Assembly: GCF_900474185.1 (NCBI RefSeq)
Contig: NZ_UCNW01000008.1
Span: 647,026-711,025 of the forward strand
Direction of reading: 5' to 3'
DNA from: Synechococcus sp. UW69
Lineage (GTDB): Bacteria; Cyanobacteriota; Cyanobacteriia; PCC-6307; Cyanobiaceae
DNA: 64,000 bases
In this document: positions 49,644 through 56,390 of the stretch, in pieces
Position numbering within the stretch: position 1 is the first letter of the stretch
Layout: each line of letters begins with the position of its first letter
Program-made: the position numbers and the translations under genes
Notes under the pieces: generated by a model
The model's input: only the letters and a program-made list of their open reading frames with translations
The model's database searches: none
What the model was told of the DNA's origin: nothing

Positions 49644-49778
49644 ATGTTCGAAAAGCTTGTTGTTATTCAGCTTGGCGCTCTCCTCTTCGCCAACACTCAT
49701 GATCACGACACGGAGTGGGTGAAGTGGGGAGGGATCGTCGTTTCTATTGCAACGATCGTTGTGGGCGTAGCGACTTGA
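49644..49778 (+). CDS. 44-aa small membrane protein
   Basis: The frame extends upstream, but the ATG at 49644 starts MFEKLVVIQLGALLFANTHD, with hydrophobic segments at about 5-16 and 29-43. A terminator-like hairpin follows 45 bp downstream (49823-49850). Unknown function. Confidence 0.45.
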   Translation: MFEKLVVIQLGALLFANTHDHDTEWVKWGGIVVSIATIVVGVAT

Positions 49779-49822
49779 GGCCCATCGCCCTAACAATCGA
49801 CTAACCCTGCATGAGCGAGCTA

Positions 49823-49850
49823 GGCCGTCTTTCCACCGGGAAGGGCGGCC
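49823..49850 (+). terminator. GGCCG hairpin repeat, copy 2
   Basis: GGCCGTCTTTCC/GGAAGGGCGGCC stem with ACCG loop and TTCCTCTTT after it. Relative to copy 1, one C-G pair has become T-A on both sides, preserving pairing. Confidence 0.6.
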
Positions 49851-50107
49851 TTCCTCTTTGAGCCCTCACTCAGACAAACCATCTTTCGCTCGGATATCGA
49901 CAACCCCAAAAAGCTCGCTCCCACCGACCGGCATATGCCAGTCAGAGCCCCGGGATTTAGGCAACGAGAAAAGTCGCATAATTCTCGCCAGCACTGACGA
50001 CAGAGGAGCAATCACTGGTCTTCAGGCATGGCTAAACGCTTTTAGCCACCGATTACAGACTGGCGCTTTCGATACCGCTCAGCCGTCAGCCAACCACCGA
50101 CAAAGGG

Positions 50108-50158
50108 GCAACTGCCTTCTAAGCAGTCGGTCGATGGTTCGAATCCATCAGGGGGCGT
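50108..50158. repeat. attachment-site-like repeat (attR), tRNA-Arg 3' fragment
   Basis: Perfect 51-bp copy of 47768-47818. The tRNA 5' half is absent, so this is not a functional tRNA. With the complete copy it encloses 2.3 kb. Confidence 0.85.
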
Positions 50159-50196
50159 TCAGTTCCAGCCTCAGGTGCCCAACCCATTTCCTTCTG

Positions 50197-50271
50197 CTAG
50201 GTGGGTGCCCAGAGCTTGCATCGCTTCTTGAGGTGTTGGCGGTAGCTGCTTTCCACCAACTGGTTGATTTG
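50197..50271 (-). pseudogene. C-terminal fragment related to the 66-aa protein at 48822-49022
   Basis: The minus frame reads QINQLVESSYRQHLKKRC and then KLWAPT before TAG. The QHLKKRCKL block matches the end of the 48822-49022 protein, where the TGG codon is instead TAG. No convincing full-length start. It begins 39 bp beyond attR. Confidence 0.45.
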
Positions 50272-50308
50272 TGAGGGCCGTCGCTATACAGCGACTAACT
50301 GCCGTCAA

Positions 50309-50494
50309 ATGCTGATGAGCTGGCGTCTGAATGGTCTTGCTCCGTGGAAACCGGTCCGCGCTGTCGTCTTCGCAGACAAGAAGGTCTTCTTCTGGATCAA
50401 GGGAAAGCTCGGTCTCTCTGAGTACCAGATGGCTGCGCTGGTCTGGCTGAAAGGTCTGGTGATCGGCGTGCTGTTGGGGACCTGGTTGTTCTGA
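50309..50494 (+). CDS. small hypothetical protein with C-terminal membrane span
   Basis: 61 aa from the ATG at 50309 (MLMSWRLNGLAPWKPVRAVV); a longer frame begins at 50264. Basic/aromatic N-terminus, FWIKGKLGLSEYQMAALVW in the middle, and a hydrophobic end (LKGLVIGVLLGTWLF). The coherent amphipathic pattern suggests a real gene of the marine Synechococcus accessory set; function unknown. Confidence 0.6.
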   Translation: MLMSWRLNGLAPWKPVRAVVFADKKVFFWIKGKLGLSEYQMAALVWLKGLVIGVLLGTWLF

Positions 50495-51057
50495 CCAGAC
50501 CGCGAAGAGATCGATCAGTTCAGTAACAAGTCACGCGCTGAGCCGATCAAGCCCAGGGTTACGACGTCATTGCCCGAGGAACGACATGGTCAATTGACCG
50601 GTGGTTCCACCTGAGAGGAATCTCCGGAACGACTAACCAATGGACTCTTCTACCGATGGGATAGGAGCCGTTGCATAGCGACCATCAGCTCATCCCTTCG
50701 AGGAGGGGCGAATAGGTCACCAGAGGTGGGAATAGGGAGCCTCCTTTTTCGTGGGTTCCTGACCTCAGTACTCTTTTGGTCGTCATGGCAACCACTAATA
50801 GGTATTTCTTACGTCAATGTGTAATCGCTCCCTTTTGGCGAGGGGGTGATGCGTCGTGCAGGGAGAGGGTGGGACCTCTCCTTTTTTTGGCAGTTCGCAA
50901 AAGTCGCCCTTACCTCTTAAGGAAGGTGGTTGTGCTGTCTAAAAGTGACTTGGGGACCCGTAGCTGACTGACGCTGTCATCGCGGAAGCAGCAACACCCA
51001 CGTATTGCCTTCCAGAAAAAAAACGCGACCCTTTAAGGAGTCATTAGTCGCTGCGCG
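50495..51057. other. 563-bp region without a supported gene
   Basis: Contains only a short plus ORF at 50776-50967 that I do not believe, several T-runs and one terminator (50863-50888). The stretch just before parA (50900-51057) presumably holds its promoter; no clear -10/-35. Confidence 0.5.
50863..50888 (+). terminator. intrinsic terminator
   Basis: GAGAGG/CCTCTC stem with a 6-nt loop followed by a C and seven T. Confidence 0.65.
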
Positions 51058-51753
51058 ATGTTCATCACTGTTTTTGGCCAGAAAGGTGGTGTTGCCAAGA
51101 CGTGTAGCAGCGTTCACATAGCAGCAACCTGGAGCCATCAACAAAAACGGGTAGTCCTGGTTGATGCCGACCGCAATAGATCGGCCACTGCTTATGGCGC
51201 CAGAGGACTCTTGCCCTGCCCAGTCGTGCCGATTGAAGCGGCAGCCAAAGCCACTCGATTGGCAGAGATTATTGTCACAGATGGACAAGCAAGCAGCAAC
51301 GAAGAAGAAATGAAAAACTTAGTAGAGGGAGCCGATTTCATTCTGCTGCCCACTACTACGCAGAGCAGATCCATCGAATTAACTGTTGAAATGTCACAGA
51401 TGCTGAAGCAATACAAGATCCCCTACGCTGCACTACTTGTGAAAGTTGATTCACGCAAAGAAGCTGCAGCAGAAAAAGCCAAAGAATTGCTGCAAGGATT
51501 CGACATAAAGGTTCTAGATGCACAAATTCCATTGCTTAGCGCATTTGAACAAGCGGAAACAGAAGGAGTCACCGTTGATCAAGCGATTGACAAGCGTGGG
51601 CGAGCAAATCCACGAAGAATGATTGGTTGGGCGGCATACTGCACAGCCTGCAGGGAAATTGAAGATCTATTCGAAGAGCACCGAAAGCTGAATCAAATTC
51701 AGTCACCGATTGGATGGGACTTCACACCCATTGAACAGCGTATAGCCGCTTAA
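51058..51753 (+). CDS. ParA-family ATPase (orphan)
   Basis: 231 aa. Deviant Walker A KGGVAKT at residues 9-15, with the signature Lys (K9), and VLVDADRNRSA (residues 33-43) as the Walker A' region; ADFILLPTTTQSRSIELT is the switch segment. ParA proteins segregate plasmids, chromosomes or protein cargo. No ParB or centromere-like repeat array is evident. It is more A+T-rich than the core genes and sits 0.9 kb past attR, consistent with a mobile-element origin. Confidence 0.8.
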   Translation: MFITVFGQKGGVAKTCSSVHIAATWSHQQKRVVLVDADRNRSATAYGARGLLPCPVVPIEAAAKATRLAEIIVTDGQASSNEEEMKNLVEGADFILLPTTTQSRSIELTVEMSQMLKQYKIPYAALLVKVDSRKEAAAEKAKELLQGFDIKVLDAQIPLLSAFEQAETEGVTVDQAIDKRGRANPRRMIGWAAYCTACREIEDLFEEHRKLNQIQSPIGWDFTPIEQRIAA

Positions 51754-51902
51754 ATATGGCTGCAAATTGACTGCAAAACCGACTGACCGCCTGGCCAGTA
51801 ACGCCTTAGGAAAACACTATCAACATGCCACTGGCATGAACCCTGAAGCGTCTTCATGAATTCATCAAAGTCGAGCATTCGCTGCAAAGCTTTTGTTGGC
51901 AT
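51750..51902 (-). CDS. 50-aa hypothetical protein with CQWxxDSVFxR motif
   Basis: Reads MPTKALQRMLDFDEFMKTL, then QGSCQWHVDSVFLRRYWPGG. The core motif CQWxxDSVFxR recurs in the fragment at 52251-52370 with mainly third-base differences, which supports protein coding for both. The stop overlaps the parA stop by 4 bp, tail to tail. Unknown family. Confidence 0.5.
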   Translation of the reverse strand: MPTKALQRMLDFDEFMKTLQGSCQWHVDSVFLRRYWPGGQSVLQSICSHI

Positions 51903-52030
51903 CACATCGATAGCATCTTCTTAAGGTGATCTTCCACAGCATCCCTCCAGGGGGAGTCAATTCTGTGTCACTTGATGCAAGTCGCATTGTTCAGAGTTTT
52001 TAACTTGATAGCCATACCTATCGAATAGTC

Positions 52031-52195
52031 ATGGCCTTTGACGAACTCGACCGGACGACGCGATACATCCGGGATGCCAAGTCTCGTGCCCTCGAAGTGC
52101 TCAATGAAACCTGTCCAAAACTCACGGCTCTTGAAAAGGCGATGTGGGTGAAGTTGAAGCGGGGTGAAAGCCCTTGCAAGCAGAGCAATGGCTAA
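52031..52195 (+). CDS. 54-aa hypothetical protein
   Basis: Reads MAFDELDRTTRYIRDAKSRA and ends KRGESPCKQSNG. Charged and helical (LEVLNETCPKLTALEKAMWVKL). It terminates just before a T10-G8 homopolymer run (52218-52235), so it could be the 5' part of a gene frameshifted at that run. The overlapping minus ORF 51968-52690 is less credible. Confidence 0.4.
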   Translation: MAFDELDRTTRYIRDAKSRALEVLNETCPKLTALEKAMWVKLKRGESPCKQSNG

Positions 52196-52217
52196 TGGTG
52201 CGGGCGCTTCAACCCAA

Positions 52218-52235
52218 TTTTTTTTTTGGGGGGGG
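52218..52235. repeat. T10-G8 homopolymer junction
   Basis: Ten T followed directly by eight G between two small open frames. Rare in a G+C-rich genome and prone to length change. Confidence 0.85.
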
Positions 52236-52250
52236 ATAAGGCTGCAGCAC

Positions 52251-52370
52251 ATGCGACAGCATTTGGTTGACGTGGATGGGCTACGGGTGAAGCTGGAGTG
52301 CATCTGCCAATGGCGAGCCGACAGTGTCTTCATGAGGAGCTGCCCCCCTCCTATGCACTTAAGGGCGTGA
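52251..52370 (+). pseudogene. fragment carrying the CQWxxDSVFxR motif
   Basis: Open from 52251 (MRQHLVDVDGLRVKLECI then CQWRADSVFMRS) to the TGA at 52368. Aligns with residues 12-34 of the 51750-51902 ORF. The C-terminus (PPPMHLRA) is unlike it. Probably a decayed or rearranged copy. Confidence 0.4.
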
Positions 52371-52470
52371 TGGGTGCCTCTGCGCTGGTTGGCAAGTGGC
52401 TGACAAAGCTTTTCCAGGTAAGAACCTGCTCTTAACCCGCACGGGGTTAACGATCTGAGATTCTCTGAGC

Positions 52471-52620
52471 ATGACAAGTACACAGCGAAAGCAAGCTCCC
52501 AAATGGTTGGGTTGGGAGTCAGCTCAACGGAAGCGTTACCTCCGTTCTGTTGAGCAGGATCTGGCCACAGAGCTGGGGCCTGATTGGCGCGACAAGATCG
52601 CAGATAGCACTGAGAGTTAA
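52471..52620 (+). CDS. 49-aa basic hypothetical protein
   Basis: Reads MTSTQRKQAPKWLGWESAQR and ends DKIADSTES. Rich in Lys/Arg and Trp in the first half, acidic in the second (VEQDLATELGPDWRD). Below the usual ORF cut-off. Coherent composition is the only evidence. Confidence 0.4.
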   Translation: MTSTQRKQAPKWLGWESAQRKRYLRSVEQDLATELGPDWRDKIADSTES

Positions 52621-52900
52621 TTCGTCGGCCACCAGTAGTGAGCTTCGCGGCCTTCGTCAAACAGAAAGAACAGCTCACCGTGATCGACATTTGTGAGCAG
52701 TTGGGAGTTCTCCCACTTATGGGTCGGCAGGCATCTCGTTAGTTGCCAGCGATAGCAATGGACTGACTCTCAGCAGATTTTCCGGATACCGAAAACTGCC
52801 TGAAAAGTCGCTGCAAATTCCGTCGCTCCCCCCAACGAACTAGGGGCTCATAGCGAGTAACTCTCTTAGGCGACCTCGTCGCACCGGGATCGTGCAAGCG

Positions 52901-52910
52901 CCCCCCCCCC
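52901..52910. repeat. poly-C tract (C10)
   Basis: Ten consecutive C in a non-coding stretch. Possible slippage site. Confidence 0.85.
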
Positions 52911-53034
52911 TGACCAGCACCCGACCAAGGCCAACAGACGGAGGCCAACAGACCGACGCAAGTGTCGATAGCGTCATCCCACGCGGTTGGGCCGGAACGC
53001 CACCACGCGAGATCTGAATAACGACCAACGACAA

Positions 53035-53211
53035 ATGAGCCGAAGAGGAATTCACCCCCTACTGATGGGGCTCGACAAACCTGCGCAGCAGGACGAGAAG
53101 AGCAGCACCAACACACCTAATCGCGAAACAGCAGAGACATCCGGCCTGGAATCGGCTCAACGCAAGAGATTTCTGCGATCAGAGGAAGAGGAGGCCGACC
53201 AGCAGGGCTGA
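53035..53211 (+). CDS. doubtful 58-aa hydrophilic ORF
   Basis: Starts MSRRGIHPLLMGLDKPAQQD and ends in an acidic tail (RSEEEEADQQG). Opposite-strand frames overlap it and there is no supporting homologue. Kept only because the frame is coherent and just precedes the RNA candidate. Confidence 0.25.
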   Translation: MSRRGIHPLLMGLDKPAQQDEKSSTNTPNRETAETSGLESAQRKRFLRSEEEEADQQG

Positions 53212-53274
53212 TGGCCTGGACGAGTCAGCAGCTGTCCACTTTTGTTGTCACAGTGCCAGCAGCTTTGCCAGCTT

Positions 53275-53367
53275 GAAGTTGTGAGGAGGATCGCCTCACG
53301 GGAGTGGAAACAAGGTGACACTCCTGAAACGCGTTCCGTGGCCCCTGCCTTTGGCGGGGGCTTCTCA
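53275..53367 (+). ncRNA. candidate Yfr2/Cyano-1-like small RNA
   Basis: Three consecutive hairpins: GTGAGG/CCTCAC (53281-53299), GGAGTG/CACTCC (53301-53324) and a terminator-like GCCCCTGCC/GGCGGGGGC (53341-53361) with a short T-rich tail. The second loop contains GGAAACAAGG, close to the GGAAACA loop element recalled for Yfr2-family cyanobacterial RNAs. The 5' end is not determined and promoter motifs are not obvious. Confidence 0.5.
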
Positions 53368-53427
53368 TTGGAATGTGGTCCTGAATGGAAGATCTAGCTA
53401 GGGGTTGAGTACGAGCAGCCGATCTAG

Positions 53428-53607
53428 ATGAACGCTGGATTTCCAGAAGTGACAGAGCAGGACCCTTCGCTGCCGGAGCAGCCAGGGAAGCGACAGGAAC
53501 GGCTCGCCAAGTTCGTGATGGAGTTGTGGGCGCAACATCGCCACGTTGCAGAAACTCGCCGCCACATCAATAAGAGGCTGGCCGACGAGACGGAACTCCT
53601 CAACTAA
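53428..53607 (+). CDS. 59-aa helical hypothetical protein
   Basis: Reads MNAGFPEVTEQDPSLPEQPG then KRQERLAKFVMELWAQHRHV, ending INKRLADETELLN. The second half is a continuous amphipathic helix. An intrinsic terminator follows at 53689-53714, giving a complete small transcription unit. Unknown function. Confidence 0.5.
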   Translation: MNAGFPEVTEQDPSLPEQPGKRQERLAKFVMELWAQHRHVAETRRHINKRLADETELLN

Positions 53608-53688
53608 TCGACCATCAGGCTGAGGGAGAAGACACGAACCAGCAGAGCGTCGGATGTCAGCCGATCAACAGGTTCATCTGCGCATGAG

Positions 53689-53714
53689 CCGGGGTGTGAC
53701 AACCCGGTTTTTTT
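53689..53714 (+). terminator. intrinsic terminator
   Basis: CCGGG/CCCGG stem, 9-nt loop, then seven T. 82 bp after the 59-aa ORF. Confidence 0.8.
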
Positions 53715-53849
53715 GTGCCGATCGGACTGGGGGTGAAAACCAACGCCACAACGTCGTTGCCGCTCATTTGGTCGCTGCCATCGCCTCATTCGAACGGCAC
53801 CTAAACCATGACCGGGGTGATGGTGACTTTGGAGCTTCGAGCTCTCCAT

Positions 53850-53875
53850 CCAATGGTTCCTCCAATAACCATTGG
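53850..53875. repeat. CCAATGG stem-loop repeat, copy B
   Basis: Perfect 9-bp stem CCAATGGTT/AACCATTGG with an 8-nt loop, followed by GCGCTGAGTGTCAGC as in copy A. Confidence 0.75.
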
Positions 53876-53890
53876 GCGCTGAGTGTCAGC

Positions 53891-53918
53891 TGACTCTTCT
53901 TCTCAACCGGAGGAGTCA
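53891..53918. repeat. TGACTC/GAGTCA hairpin, copy 2
   Basis: Imperfect inverted repeat directly after copy B. Confidence 0.6.
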
Positions 53919-53956
53919 GAGCAGCGTCCTAAACGCCGACACAGCAATGCACAGCC

Positions 53957-53984
53957 TGACTCCTCTTATGAAGGGGAGGAGTCA
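53957..53984. repeat. TGACTCCTC/GAGGAGTCA hairpin, copy 3
   Basis: Perfect 9-bp stem. The sequence around it (GACACAGCAA..GCCTGACTCC..GGAGTCAGATCAGC) matches 48565-48620. Confidence 0.7.
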
Positions 53985-54114
53985 GATCAGCGCAATCTCA
54001 CTTCGCAACCTTGCCGTTGCTCATTTGAACCGCGTCTCCGCGTCATCTGAAGCCAACGCCCCCTTGCTTCAACCCAAGCTGCTAAGGGAAGTTCCCGCCG
54101 CAGGAAACCTCCAT

Positions 54115-54139
54115 CCAATGGCCTAACCCTTGCCATTGG
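54115..54139. repeat. CCAATGG stem-loop repeat, copy C
   Basis: 8-bp stem CCAATGGC/GCCATTGG with a 9-nt loop. The last pair is C-G where copy B has T-A, a compensatory double change. Confidence 0.75.
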
Positions 54140-54155
54140 GCGCCGAAGCAAAAGC

Positions 54156-54183
54156 TGACTCCTCTTCTGAACGGGGGGAGTCA
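54156..54183. repeat. TGACTCC/GGAGTCA hairpin, copy 4
   Basis: Inverted repeat 16 bp after copy C, keeping the A/B order of stem-loop then TGACTC hairpin. Confidence 0.65.
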
Positions 54184-54253
54184 GGTTGGCGTTATCGCAC
54201 GTTGTAGTGAGTACTCAGTAGTGAGCGCTGTGTAGTGAGCACTTGCGCCAGGT

Positions 54254-54460
54254 TCAATCCTCGGGATCGTGCAGCTGTTCCCATCGGCCGAGGATGGGCT
54301 CCAACAAAGGCTCTGGATAGCCCTGGTCGTTAAGACGCCAGAACTCATCGTTGAACCTGTAGCCGTGGATCGCCGCCATGACGGGTTCATGCAGAGGGTT
54401 ACCTCCCATTGGCTGACGCAGGCCCTCATGCCATGAATGCAGATCGTTGGTCTTGCCCAT
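54254..54460 (-). CDS. 68-aa hypothetical protein
   Basis: Reads MGKTNDLHSWHEGLRQPMGG then NPLHEPVMAAIHGYRFNDEFWRL, ending LLEPILGRWEQLHDPED. Aromatic and charged with a globular look; preferred to the longer overlapping minus frame 54181-54564, whose composition is odd. Unknown function. Confidence 0.5.
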   Translation of the reverse strand: MGKTNDLHSWHEGLRQPMGGNPLHEPVMAAIHGYRFNDEFWRLNDQGYPEPLLEPILGRWEQLHDPED

Positions 54461-54610
54461 GCCGCCATTCTGACGCCGTGGAACAGCTTTATCTCACTGG
54501 TGGTGAACACCGTCGCCAGCCTGTTCAACATCTTGTTCAACGCCTCAATGGCGTGGCGCTGCATCCACTCGACGCCTAATTAGGCGTTAATGCTTGGTAC
54601 GCATGAGCAC

Positions 54611-54636
54611 AAAAAAAACCTAGGTTGGCCCTAGGT
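54611..54636 (-). terminator. intrinsic terminator on the minus strand
   Basis: ACCTAGG/CCTAGGT stem with a 5-nt loop; on the minus strand it is followed by seven T. Confidence 0.8.
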
Positions 54637-54707
54637 CTGTTCAGCGCTTCGTTGTGAAGCTGGCCTGATCTGTTGGGGGCCGCCGCCAAGCTCGCCCCCT
54701 CCCAACC

Positions 54708-54791
54708 TCAGGCTTTAGAAGGCTTGCTGGTTAAAGCTGCGGACATTGCAGTGGCTAAGAGCATGCAGCCTGCAACAGCGAGGAATCCCAT
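54708..54791 (-). CDS. 27-aa hydrophobic peptide
   Basis: Reads MGFLAVAGCMLLATAMSAAL ending TSKPSKA: one membrane span and a basic tail. It lies 72 bp upstream of a strong minus-strand terminator, suggesting a short transcript. Very short, so chance is not excluded. Confidence 0.35.
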   Translation of the reverse strand: MGFLAVAGCMLLATAMSAALTSKPSKA

Positions 54792-54896
54792 CGGTTTGAG
54801 GTGACTGAGGGAATCATTCCCGTTCCCCGCCCCTACCGCCTGTCGCGGTTGCAACAGAACTGAAAGGAAGTCCTGCCACCCCGACGACGCCTCTCA

Positions 54897-55199
54897 TTAG
54901 TGAGCGGCGCGATCACCTTCTTCAAGGATCGAAAGCGAGACATTGCTGTGGGGTTGACGAAGCTGGAGCATCTCTTGATATTCGGGCGCCTCATAGGCAG
55001 CTTTCGCTGCAGCCAGTGATTCGAACTCGAGGATCACGGTCAGATCTCCGGCATTGCCTTCGCGAACATCCGTCTGGAGATCTCTGCAGAGAAATCGCGC
55101 TCAGCACTTAGCCAGATAGGGCTCGGCAGCTGAGATGTACGCCCCCATTCCTTCAGGGTTGGTGATTGCGCCAGAAACGCTCCAGTAGCCCTTGACCAT
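54897..55199 (-). pseudogene. DUF1330 family gene interrupted by TGA
   Basis: From the ATG at 55199 the frame reads MVKGYWSVSGAITNPEG, AAEPYLAKC, then TGA at codon 33 (55101-55103), then ARFLCRDLQTDVREGNAG, LTVILEFESLAAAKAAY, LSILEEGDRAAH and TAA. Both halves match the DUF1330 fold (dimeric alpha-beta barrel). The stop replaces the usual Gly of the KYGARFL block by a single-base change (GGA to TGA). Confidence 0.8.
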
Positions 55200-55541
55200 T
55201 TCGCTCAACAAGAGATGTCCGCAGCAATGCATGACTCAGGTCCGGCATCCCAGTGCTGTGCCACGGCGTCAACATCGATGCAAGCTTGCTTACCCAGCTT
55301 CATGAAGGCAAGTCTCTCTCGCTGAACTTTTATACATTGATCAGTGTTAATTCGAGAAACCGCATAGCTTTGTTTTGGTCTATCGGGATCCATAGGGGAC
55401 CTGCCATCACAGCTCCTTTTATTAATCATGACTGACTCAAAAAACAACCCCAATCAATTACAAGTTGAGCAGTCAATAGTCCGACCTGCTCCAGCAGGAT
55501 GGGGGTTAAAACTATTGAAAGCGCTGAAGCTAGAAAAGCTT
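55200..55541. other. 342-bp region without a supported gene
   Basis: Upstream of the broken DUF1330 gene. A minus frame (55205-55453) is open, but its start and composition are unconvincing. It probably includes the old DUF1330 promoter. Confidence 0.4.
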
Positions 55542-55775
55542 TTAAAACTGGGTAGTCGATGAGTTAAATGAAGATTTCACGGCATCAGCACTTGCCCACT
55601 CCAGGGTTTCCTCAGGGGTCGTGACGGCGTGTTTGCAGAGTGCGAAGCGACGAAGACCTGAAAACGTTGCATTCACTACCCCAAGACGAGAGCCACCGAG
55701 GCCATGACACAAGAGCGCCTTAAGCAAGTCCGATGCCCCCAGCAGATCTGATTGTGCAGACACCACGAGGCTCAT
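55542..55775 (-). CDS. doubtful 77-aa ORF
   Basis: Starts MSLVVSAQSDLLGASDLLKA. An initial moderately hydrophobic stretch, then HAVTTPEETLEWASADAVKSSF. It overlaps the more credible plus ORF at 55733 by 43 bp. Kept as a low-confidence alternative. Confidence 0.25.
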   Translation of the reverse strand: MSLVVSAQSDLLGASDLLKALLCHGLGGSRLGVVNATFSGLRRFALCKHAVTTPEETLEWASADAVKSSFNSSTTQF

Positions 55776-55933
55776 CCATCCAAAAAACTGAAGAAGGCCA
55801 ATTCCTGGTGTGCGATGCCGAAAATCAGTGCCACTTGACGCACAGCCTTTACCTGGCGGAGGAGAAACTCAAGGGGATGGAATGTGGATATGTCTTCCCC
55901 TACGCAACCAACTACCGCAAAAGCTTCACCTGA
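55733..55933 (+). CDS. 66-aa hypothetical protein
   Basis: Reads MPPADLIVQTPRGSSIQKTE, then FLVCDAENQCHLTHSLYLAEEKLKG and ends YATNYRKSFT. Three cysteines and a charged helix; the composition suggests a small soluble domain. Function unknown. Confidence 0.45.
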   Translation: MPPADLIVQTPRGSSIQKTEEGQFLVCDAENQCHLTHSLYLAEEKLKGMECGYVFPYATNYRKSFT

Positions 55934-56095
55934 CGCGAAGAAGCTCATGGGAGCAGGGCCACCACTGCCACACCAGCGACAAAACAAGAGCTGATCGATC
56001 TTGAATCGACAAATCAACGGTTTCGAGTCCGAAACATGACAGCGCAAGATGACTTGTAAGCAGGTCATCTTGCGTCAAGCGTGAAGCACGGTTAC

Positions 56096-56266
56096 ATGAG
56101 AACCATTCAGCAACTTGGCGCGATGCCGGAGCTTCTCAAGCGTCAGATTGACCGCCTGGAAACCGCCATTGACCTTTCGACAGACTGGCTGGAAATTCAA
56201 TATCTGATGGTTGAGCTCGACCAACTCAAAGCGTTGTATGACGACACAACATCAGAAGCTGCATGA
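56096..56266 (+). CDS. 56-aa helical hypothetical protein
   Basis: From the ATG at 56096 (a GTG at 56081 is in frame): MRTIQQLGAMPELLKRQIDR then LETAIDLSTDWLEIQYLMVELDQL. A heptad-like helical hairpin pattern suggests a small coiled coil. Co-directional with the similar-sized ORF 125 bp downstream. Confidence 0.5.
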   Translation: MRTIQQLGAMPELLKRQIDRLETAIDLSTDWLEIQYLMVELDQLKALYDDTTSEAA

Positions 56267-56390
56267 GCGGCGGCTCTTGACGTAGACCACCGGCCTGAAA
56301 ATCTGTAGAGATCAGCAACACATCAAGCCAATGCACAGAGACGGCTTGAGCAATCTCTGTCAGGTTGAGGATCGGGCTCATTAGCCAATC

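Noticed and set aside
49858..50274. 138-aa plus ORF
   Set aside because: It reads straight through the tRNA-Arg 3' fragment and has no coherent composition.
50776..50967. 63-aa plus ORF
   Set aside because: Runs across the terminator hairpin at 50863-50888 and looks random.
51968..52690. 240-aa minus ORF
   Set aside because: It crosses the T10-G8 run and opposes three more plausible small frames; Cys/Ser/Pro-heavy composition is typical of antisense reading.
52739..53116. 125-aa minus ORF and a nested 71-aa frame
   Set aside because: Read through the poly-C tract and have composition of non-coding DNA.
53654..53893. 79-aa plus ORF
   Set aside because: Passes through a strong terminator and stem-loop repeat B.
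54181..54564. 127-aa minus ORF
   Set aside because: Its frame through 54254-54460 is less protein-like than the 68-aa frame on the same strand.
55205..55453. 82-aa minus ORF upstream of DUF1330
   Set aside because: No clear start or family; composition not convincing.
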